From the NCBI RefSeq assembly GCF_014356525.2, contig NC_052508.1, positions 54,818,497 through 54,882,496 on the forward strand: a stretch of DNA of 64,000 nt. The letters are read 5' to 3'. The position numbers were made by a program, and so were the translations under genes. The DNA is from Nilaparvata lugens. Taxonomy: Eukaryota; Arthropoda; Insecta; Hemiptera; Delphacidae. This document shows positions 23,922-35,086 of this stretch, piece by piece; position 1 is the stretch's first letter, and each line of letters begins with the position of its first letter. The notes beneath the pieces were generated by a model, which was not told where the DNA came from, searched no databases, and saw only the letters and a program-made list of their open reading frames with translations.

Positions 23922-24324
23922 TTACTATCGTATTCCATAAAACTTTAAAGTGAAAAAACACTCACGTTCTTTGATGTGGCGACGACCATTTCGTGCTGGT
24001 ATTGCACATTTTCAAGCCAAACAGAAACTGAAGTATTTAAGGTTATGAGGGTGAAATTATTTGGTCAGAGTGGGGGTGGAGGGGAGTTTCGGCAGTTAAT
24101 GGAGGAGGATTAAAATGAGTTTGTCAAACAGGGTGTGGGAGGAAAAGTTGATTTGGTCATTTAGAATATTGTTTGGCTGTTGTTTGGTGTACTTGTATAT
24201 TTCAAACTGTTTGAAATTCATTTAAATCCTCCTCCATTAACTGCCAAAACTCCCCTTTATATATTTATTTTAAATTGTATGTGAGTGTTTTTTCATTGGA
24301 AAGTTTTATGAAATACGATAGTAA
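23922..24324. mobile_element. Long-inverted-repeat MITE (~403 bp)
   Basis: Outer arms TTACTATCGTATTCCATAAA through AAAAAACACTCAC (23922-23964) pair with 24281-24324. A second inner pair, GGGGAGTTTCGGCAGTTAAT and GGAGGAGGATT, matches AATCCTCCTCCATTAACTGC and CAAAACTCCCC. A right-half copy, with CTGCCAAAACTCTCC and GTGAGTGTTTTTTCA, follows at 24535-24594. Confidence 0.75.
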
Positions 24325-25282
24325 TAATAATAGTGAAAACAAGATGGATAACCAGCAACGAGTGAATTGGTGTTGAAGAAACGAGACGGCGCCGCCGAAA
24401 ACAATGGATGGACAGGTATACCAACTTTAGTAGACAAACTGTCTACTTACTTTGCAGGTATACAGCTTGTGAGCAAGTTGAGTTACAGCAAATGTACCAT
24501 TGGGTACAGTAATACAATACTACAAGTATTGTCATTTAACTGCCAAAACTCTCCTATATATATTTCAAACTGAATGTGAGTGTTTTTTCACCACTGATTT
24601 TGATTCAGCTAGAAGTGCCTTCAAGAAACCACTAATGATGGCAATGAAGGGGAATCAGAGGAAATAATATAGAGTATGGTAGTGTTAGAGTTAGAGGATG
24701 AACCTTTTTGGAGCAATAGACCAGTGTACAGGTAGCACGGCCCCGTCACGTTCCTTTAACCCGAGAATTTCCTTTCAAAAACTGCTTATTTGAAAAAACC
24801 TTGACCAATTCACGATCAATTTGCATTGAATATGATCAATAGCATTCACTCAATCAACTTGGTGGGAACTGAGTACTGTTTTCAAGCAATCAATGCAGTG
24901 CAGTAAAAACAACTGAATGCACAACCTTTGCGGTCGAAGGATAATAAAACTCAAGTTATGTAAAATTCAATCAAATTAAATCAAACCATATTCTATGGTT
25001 TCATATCTATTCATATTCTTCGAATAACGGTGAAGAACACCAGTGGAACACCAGTGGATTTCTTTTTAGGACAGAATAGAAATGCTTCTTTCCGATGAAA
25101 CTCGGACTGTTTTAGTATGGTCTATGTTGTGTTTTCGATCAAATCGTAGAGAAAAAGGAAGCACCAACCACTCAGTGTCCGATTCTCGTGCAAACCCGAT
25201 GGCTTTTTTCACGTTTGGCAGTCTGGCAGTTTTCCGCTCCACCAAAGAATTGGGAAATTGAACTGGAAATACGGTTTTTGCA

Positions 25283-25567
25283 ATAAGATACTATCATTTT
25301 ATTTGGATGAATGAAATACAAATGAGATATTATAAACTATTCAAATTCAATTTTCAGAGTATAATAGAATCTAACCTCAAATCTCCTAATAAAGCGTGTA
25401 TCACGGAACATGGTGGATAAACGGAATCATTTTATGCTTCTAGAATTCAATAAAGTATTCTGTAATAATATACTATCATTTTATTTGGATGAATAAAATA
25501 CAGATAAGATATATATTATAAACTATTCAAATAATTCGATTTTCAGAGTAGGATAGAACTTCTAACC
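25283..25567 (+). repeat. Direct repeat pair of ~100 bp (25283-25377 and 25464-25567)
   Basis: Both copies contain ATACTATCATTTTATTTGGA, TATTATAAACTATTCAAAT, TTTTCAGAGTA and end TCTAACCT. They are diverged and contain small indels; origin unknown. Confidence 0.75.
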
Positions 25568-25926
25568 TAAACCACAGAATAAGTACCTGAACTTCCGTTG
25601 ACATTCAGATTGGCCAAATTTCAAGTGTGCTAAAACAGCTGATCAAAAACTTTTCATTATCTGTGTTTATCATTCAATAATTAAAACATTCATAATAATA
25701 TCATCTTATTGTCATTTGGAAAAATAAAAAGTATAAACTCAACCTCTTACATAATTGAACATAATCTTTCAGGTTATTTAGACAATCAGAATAAAAAATA
25801 AAAATACTTGGACAATTTCTTGATATTCAGATTACCTCAGATTTGCTAGATCTATGACCTTCACTTTTGCTTTCAGAAGTGCTTATAATAGACAATTATT
25901 CTCATATATATATTGTTTATTTTTCT

Positions 25927-26084
25927 GTGTGGCGAAAAATAACGTTCTCACCATGGGCAAAAATGTTTTTCCGGCTCTCAGTCTTTTCTAGTCCTCGGCC
26001 TACGGCCTCGGACTTGAAAACCGATTTCGAGCCGGAAAAGTCTCATTTTCGGCCCTAGGTGCGAAATATACTATTTCGCCACAC
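25927..26084. mobile_element. GC-rich short inverted-repeat element, copy A (158 bp)
   Basis: Ends GTGTGGCGAAA and its complement (25927-25937, 26074-26084). The interior has TTTTTCCGGCTCTC, a palindrome TCCTCGGCCTACGGCCTCGGA-like at its centre, GAGCCGGAAAA and CCCTAGGTGCGAAATATACT. Nested pairing of GAGAGCCGG-type arms would give one long hairpin. A related fragment with GGCCCTAGGGC lies at about 26120-26183. Copy B is at 27516-27671. Confidence 0.7.
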
Positions 26085-27060
26085 TTGGATGTAATGAGCT
26101 GGTTTACGTGCGTCATATGGAGGCCGAAAGTGATTGTTTTCCGACCAGGCCGGTAAAACTTTACGGCCCTAGGGCTGTAAAATGACCTTGAATAACAGCT
26201 GATCGTGTCCGATCTCACAAAAATCATAGAGAGATAATCTCATAATGACTGTAATAATCTATATAATTATGTATCGTGAATCGCGGTATTATGTCTATAA
26301 TAATATATTTTATAAATTACTGTTTCATAATTTAATATTTATTATTGTGTTTTTGATATCAAACAATAGAATACGATGATATATCTCCATAGCCTCAACA
26401 ATATAAAGTTGGCTACATTGTCCATTGTCAGAAAGGTACGTATCACAAGTATTTAAAAGTGAAGAATCGAATTGAATTCAAAGTACAATAATTGTATCAA
26501 TATTTGAAAGTGAGGCAGAGTAATAATTGTTTCTTTTTTATTATCGATTCCACTTCTTAATGCAATACAATCAACAATAATAATAAGCAAATACAGCACA
26601 GATCTGAAGTTTAAGGTAAGCCTACTGGCGAAACTCAGCCTTGACTGAAAAATCCTAGTAATTTTTCCGTAATTCATTATTAAAACTTTTAGATAATTTT
26701 TCTTCAATATTAACCATATAGAGAAAACATTAGGCCCACTCAAGATTGAATCTTCGAATGTTTTCTCTATGATTTACTATTTTCAGAGCATATTTTGTTG
26801 TGAAAATGCCAGCAAACCGGCTTCAAATTTGCCGCTATACTCTATTATTATAGTAGCCTACATACGTTATCTGACTTAATTCAGAGTGGAAATTTTATTG
26901 TGAGACAGATAATAATATTAATTTCAATAATATAAGTCATGAGCCAAAGTCTGTTGTACGGTACGCTTTTTAGGAGTGAAGTAAACTTTTTTATAAGTCT
27001 AGTATTACAGTATTACGTGTATGCTAAGGGTTATCAGTCAGGCCCCGTTCGTTCAACAGT

Positions 27061-27160
27061 ACGGAATGGCCGAGAGCGTTAAGGCGTACATCAGAACTGA
27101 AAGCTCAGTGAATAACAAAAATATGATCTAGGTTCGAATCTCAGTCAATGACATTTTTTT
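27061..27160 (+). mobile_element. tRNA-derived SINE-like head (type II tRNA-like)
   Basis: A-box TGGCCGAGAGCGTTAAGGC (27067-27085) and B-box GGTTCGAATCT (27131-27141) match class II (Ser/Leu-type) tRNA promoters. The acceptor arms do not pair, the anticodon stem is not evident, and a run of T follows at about 27153. It reads as a SINE head or tRNA pseudogene rather than a working tRNA. Confidence 0.5.
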
Positions 27161-27515
27161 TTGTCGATGAATTTCGACTTTTATTAGCTATTTTTTATAT
27201 TAGTTACTGTAATTTAAATTTCAATCAATTTTTTAGATATATTTTGAGACAAAACTGTGAAATATGCAATTATATTAACTTTTCATCACATTATTTCAAA
27301 ATAATTCACCAGGCGCAAGCGCGAGCTATAAAAATTCAAACAATTATTCGAAATATTAATAGTATAAAAATATGGTCACTATTGTAAATTATTAATTAGT
27401 AATATTGAAATTAATTGACAGTAAAAGTTGTCATAACCAAGATTCAAACTATCAAAATAGGCTGTTTGAATTTTATTATTTTTCAATTTCTTATATATTG
27501 GGAAGTTTTTTTTTG

Positions 27516-27671
27516 GTGCGGCGAAAAATAGCGTTCGCAACTCGGGCAAAAATGTTTTTCCGGCTCTCGAATGCTTCAAGTTCTCGACTTCGTCTCGAAC
27601 TTGAAAACCGCGATCTCGAGCCGGAAAACGTACATTTTCGACCCTAGGTGCGAAATATACTATTTTGTCAA
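27516..27671. mobile_element. GC-rich short inverted-repeat element, copy B
   Basis: Same layout as the element at 25927-26084: GCGGCGAAAAATAGCGTTC, GGGCAAAAATGTTTTTCCGG, a central CTCGACTTCGTCTCGA-type hairpin, GAGCCGGAAAACG and CCCTAGGTGCGAAATATACT. The right terminal repeat is degraded. Open frames in both strands across it are symmetrical and not genes. Confidence 0.7.
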
Positions 27672-27772
27672 AGTCATTCAATTTCAGCTGTTTTACATCC
27701 ATGAAATCAAGCCGGTAAACAGCTGATTGTAGAACAAATAAAAATATGACTCTCATTACAGCATACTATCCT

Positions 27773-29827
27773 GTAATAAAATCATATGTTTTCTTTACAG
27801 TCGAGTATGTTTCCTAGTTCCGAATTAGGAACAGTAAAACTGGTACAAAAGCCGCTTTCAAAATCTCAAAAATATTAAATTCCAACTCAAATACGCATGA
27901 ATTCTAAGATAATGTGTTTATGGTGACAGCAAAACTTATCATTTCATACTACTGCATAACCAGTTTTTCGTCTCTGCTCTAATTGGAAATTACCACCAGA
28001 CTCAGGAACTTTATGACCCGATAATAGCTTATGCAAAGTCTGAATCAACTCTATAAATGTTTGACATTAAGTAGTTTTCTGTAAGTTATGTCCACTATAA
28101 CATTTTTCAAGGATCGTATCACACTTTCAAGTTTCAACCACATAATATATGTGGATCCATTAGCGCTTCAAAGCAATTGGTAGATTATCCATTATATTAG
28201 TAACCTATTTTGAAATTCATATTTATGTAGAATCAGATTTTATTCATATAATTCCCATCAAATGCATCGATAGTCCTCTTTCTGGGCTCCATGATCATAT
28301 CGGTGATATGATTATTTCCAACAAGATCGTAACATAAATAAAGTTTTCCAATAAACAACAAATCTGGTTCTCTAACAAATTCCATTGAATAGAATATCTG
28401 AATTCAATTGGAACTACTGTTTAGTTGCTGCAGAATAATGAAGGAATCTGTTATATAAACCCCATTTGGAGAACTATTATGATAATTGCCTAATTGAAGT
28501 GGGTTCATTTGAAATCTTATTTTTCGAATGAATCTACTTCAGTTATTCATGTATCACTGAACTCTATTTTTTATTCCTTATCTAGATCATTTAGCCCAGT
28601 CAATGAAGTGTTATAGAGGGAAAAGTTTGGAAGACAATTTTTGACCCCGCAGTTCTGTTAAGGGTAGTGAGGAGGTAAACATATCAAAAGTTCCCACCCC
28701 TACCCACTGTGCTAAGGGAGACACATTTTTCTTCAATCATTTGCTATTTGCACTCTAATAACTTCTTGAATATCGATGGGAAAAATTCATGCTGATCATG
28801 AGCGTATAGAGCATCAAATTCTCTTCAATGTGATGTATGATTTCACAAGTTTGCGCACATTCCCACGACTGTTGCAGCAGCTTCAATGTTGAGTGTGATA
28901 ACTTCAGTTATGCAAAACTAGACCAATTGACGAAGGATTTTGGAGAGAATGTTTTGAACACTATTTTTGACTTGGCAGCTTTGTTGAGACCAGTTAGGGG
29001 GTGAACATATCAAAAGGATGAGGGTGGTCTAAAAGTTGAATTTTTCAATGTTTTGCTTACAGGCTCATATCTTGAGGAAAATGCATTCAACCGACAAAAC
29101 TAGAAATGAAGCTTGATAAATTTCCTACAATATTCGTTATTTCGTGGTTTGTGATATCAACAACAGTTTTCGAGATAAACGCTCTTAAAAGTGTAAAATT
29201 GTTAAAATAACAGCTTTTAATCCTATTTTTTTATGTTTCAGGGCCTACAATTCTCCAACAATGCATCGTGATAATAAATGCTCACGGTAGATTTGTAGAG
29301 CTTTATTTCCTCTTTAATTTGATGTATTATTTCAATTCTTAATGTTTTCCTTCTATTGTTATAGCAGATTCAGTGTGGGGGTGGAATTTTTAACTCTGCA
29401 ACAAGTGTCAACTTAGCAGTTCCACACCTTCAATAGACGGGCTGGAGATGCGTATTTTGGCTATGTTTACCTCCCAGTTAGTTAAAAAGCTAAAAAGTCA
29501 AAAATTGTGTACCAGATTTTCCAGACTCAAATTTCATTGTCAAGTGATCAATTGTTACAAAATTAAAATTTCACCCCCCAAATTGGATCTGCTATAACAA
29601 TAGAAGGAGAACATTAAGAAGTGAAATAATACATCACATTGAAGAGGAAATAAAGCTCTAAAAATCTACTGTGAGCATTCATTATCACGATGCATGGTTG
29701 GAGAATTGTAGGCTCTGAAACATCAAAAAATAGGATTAAAAGCTGTTATTTTAACAATTTTACACTTTCAAGAGCGTTTATCTCGAAAACTGTTTGAGAT
29801 ATCACAAATCACCAAATAACGAGTATT
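27773..29827 (+). repeat. Tandem duplication, first copy (2,055 bp)
   Basis: Consists of an 86-bp block A (27773-27858) and block B (27862-29827). Block A recurs at 29828-29913 (offset 2,055) and block B at 30608 onward (offset 2,746). Constant offsets were checked at the start, middle and late part of B. I noticed only about six single-base differences in the first ~1.7 kb of B, so the event is recent or the second copy is an assembly duplicate. Block B includes a left arm and a truncated right arm of the fold-back element. Confidence 0.85.
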
Positions 29828-30607
29828 GTAATAAAATCATATGTTTTCTTTACAGTCGAGTATGTTTCCTAGTTCCGAATTAGGAACAGTAAAACTGGTA
29901 CAAAAGACGCTTTTTAGCGCTCCAGGTGGAAGTTTTGTCAACTACAATCAAGAAATTCAACATTCGAAACTTGTAAACTAGGTTATGTTTATAGAATGCA
30001 TGTAGTAATGTCAGCACAAGCAGGTAATTTTTTCTGTTTCTCAATTATTCTTTTCTACATTATTATGAGAAAAAATAGTGTAAGTTACTTGTACGTGAAT
30101 GTCTTTTGCAGTGCTCAAATGAAATTCTAGTCTCGGCTAAAGCCTCGACTAGAAGCATCATTCTCGCCTGCAAAACGGCCCTTACGGCCTTGTGACTTAA
30201 GATACTATTACGAGCAATCTCAAGAAACGGGAAAGTATCTGTTATCAAGACATTTCATATTCAATCTCTGGTGATTTGGAACTGATATAAAATCGAAGAA
30301 CGGAATAAAATATCGCATATGATGCGCTTTTACATCTAAATCATCTCTCTACTCGAATCTGCTCTACTGTGATAATTATGCTTAAATTGGTTCAACCAGA
30401 TGAAAGTTATCAACTGTAAGATACAAAATGATAATTCAACAAAAATAATATTAATCACAAAATTTTGTGTCAAACAGGTTTTGGACGTTCAGTTGTAATG
30501 CTTGGAAAATACTCTTCTACTTTACGGGATTCCAAAATGTTTTACTCTGTTAATATATTTTTTCTCGCATAACACGTCTATGGAGCTACTAGAATTATCT
30601 TCCAATT
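29828..30607 (+). repeat. Tandem duplication, second copy of block A plus a ~690-bp insertion
   Basis: Block A' (29828-29913) is followed by ~694 bp absent from the first copy. The insert carries a GC-rich hairpin near 30125-30155 (CTAGTCTCGGCTAAAGCCTC then GACTAG) and TACGGCC motifs like those of the GC-rich short elements. I could not define its termini. Confidence 0.7.
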
Positions 30608-32636
30608 AATCTCAAAAATATTAAATTCCAACTCAAATACGCATGAATTCTAAGATAATGTGTTTATGGTGACAGCAAAACTTATCATTTCATACTACTG
30701 CATAACCAGTTTTTCGTCTCTGCTCTAATTGGAAATTACCACCAGACTCAGGAACTTTATGACCCGATAATAGCTTATGCAAAGTCTGAATCAACTCTAT
30801 AAATGTTTGACATTAAGTAGTTTTCTGTAAGTTATGTCCACTATAACATTTTTCAAGGATCGTATCACACTTTCAAGTTTCAACCACATCATATATGTGG
30901 ATCCATTAGCGCTTCAAAGCAATTGGTAGATTATCCATTATATTAGTAACCTATTTTGAAATTCATATTCATGTAGAATCAGATTTTATTCATATAATTC
31001 CCATCAAATGCATCGATAGTCCTCTTTCTGGGCTCCATGATCATATCGGTGATATGATTATTTCCAAGAAGATCGTAACATAAATAAAGTTTTCCAATAA
31101 ACAACAAATCTGGTTCTCTAACAAATTCCATTGAATAGAATATCTGAATTCAATTGGAACTACTGTTTAGTTGCTGCAGAATAATGAAGGAATCTGTTAT
31201 ATAAACCCCATTTGGAGAACTATTATGATAATTGCCTAATTGTAGTGGGTTCATTTGAAATCTTATTTTTCGAATGAATCTACTTCAGTTATTCATGTAT
31301 CACTGAACTCTATTTTTTATTCCTTATCTAGATCATTTAGCCCAGTCAATGAAGTGTTATAGAGGGAAAAGTTTGGAAGACAATTTTTGACCCCGCAGTT
31401 CTGTTAAGGGTAGTGAGGAGGTAAACATATCAAAAGTTCCCACCCCTACCCACTGTGCTAAGGGAGACACATTTTTCTTCAATCATTTGCTATTTGCACT
31501 CTAATAACTTCTTGAATATCGATGGGAAAAATTCATGCTGATCATGAGCGTATAGAGCATCAAATTCTCTTCAATGTGATGTATGATTTCACAAGTTTGC
31601 GCACATTCCCACGACTGTTGCAGCAGCTTCAATGTTGAGTGTGATAACTTCAGTTATGCAAAACTAGACCAATTGACGAAGGATTTTGGAGAGAATGTTT
31701 TGAACACTATTTTTGACTTGGCAGCTTTGTTGAGACCAGTTAGGGGGTGAACATATCAAAAGGATGAGGGTGGTCTAAGAGTTGAATTTTTCAATGTTTT
31801 GCTTACAGGCTCATATCTTGAGGAAAATGCATTCAACCGACAAAACTAGAAATGAAGCTTGATAAATTTCCTACAATATTCGTTATTTCGTGGTTTGTGA
31901 TATCAACAACAGTTTTCGAGATAAACGCTCTTAAAAGTGTAAAATTGTTAAAATAACAGCTTTTAATCCTATTTTTTTATGTTTCAGGGCCTACAATTCT
32001 CCAACAATGCATCGTGATAATAAATGCTCACGGTAGATTTGTAGAGCTTTATTTCCTCTTTAATTTGATGTAATATTTCAATTCTTAATGTTTTCCTTCT
32101 ATTGTTATAGCAGATTCAGTGTGGGGGTGGAATTTTTAACTCTGCAACAAGTGTCAACTTAGCAGTTCCACACCTTCAATAGACGGGCTGGAGATGCGTA
32201 TTTTGGCTATGTTTACCTCCCAGTTAGTTAAAAAGCTAAAAAGTCAAAAATTGTGTACCAGATTTTCCAGACTCAAATTTCATTGTCAAGTGATCAATTG
32301 TTACAAAATTAAAATTTCACCCCCCAAATTGGATCTGCTATAACAATAGAAGGAGAACATTAAGAAGTGAAATAATACATCACATTGAAGAGGAAATCGT
32401 AATCCTACGTTTTGAACACTTCTATTGTTATAGCAGATTCAGTGTGGGGGTGGACTCTACAAATCTACTGTGAGCATTCATTATCACGATGCATGGTTGG
32501 AGAATTGTAGGCTCTGAAACATCAAAAAATAGGATTAAAAGCTGTTATTTTAACAATTTTACACTTTCAAGAGCGTTTATCTCGAAAACTGTTTGAGATA
32601 TCACAAATCACCAAATAACGAGTATTGTAGGAAATT
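30608..32636 (+). repeat. Tandem duplication, second copy of block B
   Basis: Nearly identical to 27862-29827. The one structural difference is an extra ~60 bp at 32399-32456, within which 36 bp (32419-32454) repeats 32096-32131 in the same orientation. Beyond 32636 this copy continues into the rest of the fold-back element, while the first copy stops. Confidence 0.85.
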
Positions 32637-33405
32637 TATCAAGCTTCATTTTTGGTTTGTAGGTCATGTCGGTTGATCGCATTTTTCTCAAGATATGAGC
32701 CTATAAGCAAAACATTGAAAAATCAAACTTTTAAACCACCCTCATCCCTTTCGCACAAGGGGTAGGGATGAGGACTTTTGATATGTTCACACCCCAACTG
32801 GTCTCAACAAAGCTGCCAAGTCAAAAATTGTGTTCAAAACATTCTCTTCAAAATTCTTTGTCAATTGGTCTATTTTTGCATAACTGAAGATATCACACTC
32901 AACATTGAAGCTGCTGCAACAGTCGTGGGGATGTGCGTAAATTGTGAAATCATACATCACATTGAAGAGAATTTGATGCTCTATACGCTCATGATCAGCA
33001 TGGATTTTTCCCATCGATATTCAAAAAGTAATTAGAGCAAAATTAGCAAAAAATTGAAGGAAAATGTGTTTTTTTTTTCCAAAGATGTCACATCTTTTAG
33101 AGCGGATATCTCGAAAAGTGAAAGAGATATAGAAAAAGTTGTGGTATCAATACTGTGGGAAATTATATAAGCTTTAATTTCTTATAGAATAGTCAAGTCT
33201 GTAAAATGCATTATTCCCGAATTATATGCGAGAAACCAAAAAATTATACCTTTGAACCACCCCCACCCCCTTAGCACAGGGGGTAGGGGTGGGGACTTTT
33301 GATATGTTCACCTCCTCACTACCCTAAACAGAACTGCAGGGTCAAAAATTGTCTTCCAAACTTTTCCCTCTATACCCTTTTTTGAGCATTCATTGCCTGG
33401 ACTAA
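31340..33405. mobile_element. Large fold-back element (~2.05 kb) with ~520-bp tandem units inside its arms
   Basis: Left arm 31340-32130, spacer about 32131-32315, right arm 32316-33405. Pairing is visible from TTATAGAGGGAAAAGTTTGG (left end) with its near complement before 33378, inward to CTTCTATTGTTATAGCAGAT and its complement at 32330-32353. The right arm itself contains two diverged direct units about 520 bp apart: TACATCACATTGAAGAG (32377, 32952), TATCTCGAAAA (about 32578, 33108), GGGTAGGG and GGACTTTTGATATGTTCAC (32760, 33281). The left arm lacks ~180 bp of the outer unit. There is no coding frame; overlapping frames on both strands are palindrome artefacts. Confidence 0.8.
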
Positions 33406-34762
33406 TTATAGATATTTATTCAGGTAGGAAAATTTTCTTCATCAGCTCCTCCCAACCATTTTCTAGAAAAAAGTCCTATTTAATCACAATTCATTGAGAT
33501 CAAGCACCAGATTTCATAGTCTGGTACAATCAAATAATCTGGTGCCTAAAGGGGTGGATTCAAAGTTGTTTGTTGTAACAGTGTTCCACTAATTGAATCT
33601 TTGCTCGATTAATATTCAAGCCAGACTCACCAAACAGAGGCAATGGCTACACAGTAATAGCTTTCTTCCTGAAATATGTAACGTTTACAAAGGTGTGCCT
33701 CGGTCTGATGTATAGACCAACTTAGCTGGTTTTCATGGCACCCTTATTAGAAGTAGATTGAAAATCATTTCATCTTTGCACAAGAAAATGTAATATCATT
33801 TGGCAAATGACTGTCAGAGTAACAAAGATTTTCCTAGTATGAAGTTTCATATCTTATCAAATCTAAGATTGGGAAGAACCAACAAATAATATGATTCATC
33901 AATAAATATGGTATTTTACTCCAATATTTCAAATATAAAGGATATATAAGGGTCGTAGCTTCAAACGATCTCAGTCAACCAAGATTGGAGATCAATCAGG
34001 ATCAATCTTTTTAAACCAGTCACTATAATAGTTCAGATTCGTTCTTGTTACGTATCTTGTTATTGACTGCCACTCAACTAAAAAGTGCTCAAGTAAGAAC
34101 TCTTCCAGAATCGTTTATACTATACGTTCCTGAGATAACTGTCGTAGTGATATTCTTCAATCATTTTTTGATGTTCCATGATATAAGGATACAAGCCACT
34201 CGAAAGATGAATATTATATTTATAAAATATGCTGGACATGCTCTCTTGAAAAAATCTCTCACATGAATAGCTACCAAAATGTTCTATTTTCAAAATATCT
34301 CATCATCTATTAAAAAAAAATTGGAATGTAATTGATAGCCTTATAGAGATTGAGAATCCATTATTATAATAAATAGAGACAATCTAAGAAGAAATGTTTT
34401 GAGGATAAAAAGTATCGTTTGTAATATCGTGGAAAGAAAGTTTCTTGTGAAGCCCTTTTATTATTTGATCTAAGCTGTGAATCATCAACATATTATCATC
34501 CATGAAAATAGAAACTGAGACTTATATCATAAGTCTACTGTCGGTATTGTATTACTCTAAAATTATTGAAAAACATCAATATAAATTTATTGTTCAAATG
34601 AGCTAATAAATATGATGGAAAGGTAAGGCTACACTCTGTTTTGAATTAAATTGAAGCCAACAATAGAAGCCAGTCAAAGGAGATCTGTACTGTAGGTATC
34701 AAACAGATTGTTCATTTGTCTTCAAAGCTCTGTGTTTGTTTCGACGATAAAGCTCTTCTTAC
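33406..34762. other. No gene recognised
   Basis: AT-rich. A small hairpin at 33514-33553 (CACCAGATT with AATCTGGTG) lies just outside the fold-back element. An open frame at 34045-34266 has no recognisable domain. Confidence 0.45.
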
Positions 34763-34928
34763 AATTGCTAAAGTTTTGATTGTCGTACAAGGGATGTTCT
34801 ATGTCAACCATAATCACCTCTCTTTCCGACGAAGAAGAATTTCCATCATTAAGATAAGATACTGTCACTCTCTTCAAGTCTGCTAGAAGTTTGTTACAGT
34901 CACACTCTGTCGATCGTACGGCTGACAT
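34763..34928 (-). CDS. Candidate first coding exon, unrecognised product
   Basis: An ATG at 34928 opens 55 codons ending at a good donor (AATT followed by GTAAGA, intron start at 34762). Composition looks more protein-like than most frames here: it begins MSAVRSTECDCNKLLADLKR, has a serine run, an acidic stretch and no low complexity. No signal peptide or known domain is seen. Reading through the donor gives a stop at 34722-34724, so an unspliced 68-residue product is the alternative. The exit phase (1) does not fit the GPCR exon at 6.7-7.0 kb, so I do not join them. Confidence 0.28.
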
Positions 34929-34945
34929 TATACCGATTATTAATA

Positions 34946-35086
34946 TTTATAAAATAGGATTATAGTACCCTTTAAATCTAATAAAATATTAAAAAACAAG
35001 AATACGAATTGTAACGTTACGATTTGTATTCTTGTTTTTTAATATTTTATTAATTTTAAAGGGTACTATAATTCTATTTTATAAAT
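34946..35086. mobile_element. Near-perfect palindrome with no spacer, ~70-bp arms
   Basis: Axis at 35015/35016 in GTAACGTTAC. Arms contain ACAAGAATACGAATT, TTTTTTAATATTTTATTA, AAGGGTACTATAAT and TCTATTTTATAAAT or their complements, with only a few mismatches. The ordered GGGTACT and AGTAGCCCT motifs link it to the fold-back element at 11.6-12.2 kb. Confidence 0.8.

Noticed and set aside
27061..27160. Functional tRNA (Ser/Leu type)
   Set aside because: A and B boxes are good, but the acceptor arms do not pair and no anticodon stem forms.
32778..33035. Overlapping frames on both strands in the fold-back arm
   Set aside because: Symmetry of an inverted repeat gives mirror frames; both are inside non-coding repeat DNA.
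34763..34928. Upstream exon of the GPCR gene
   Set aside because: Its phase-1 exit does not fit the acceptor options of the exon at 6721-7008, and the distance is ~28 kb with no transcript evidence.
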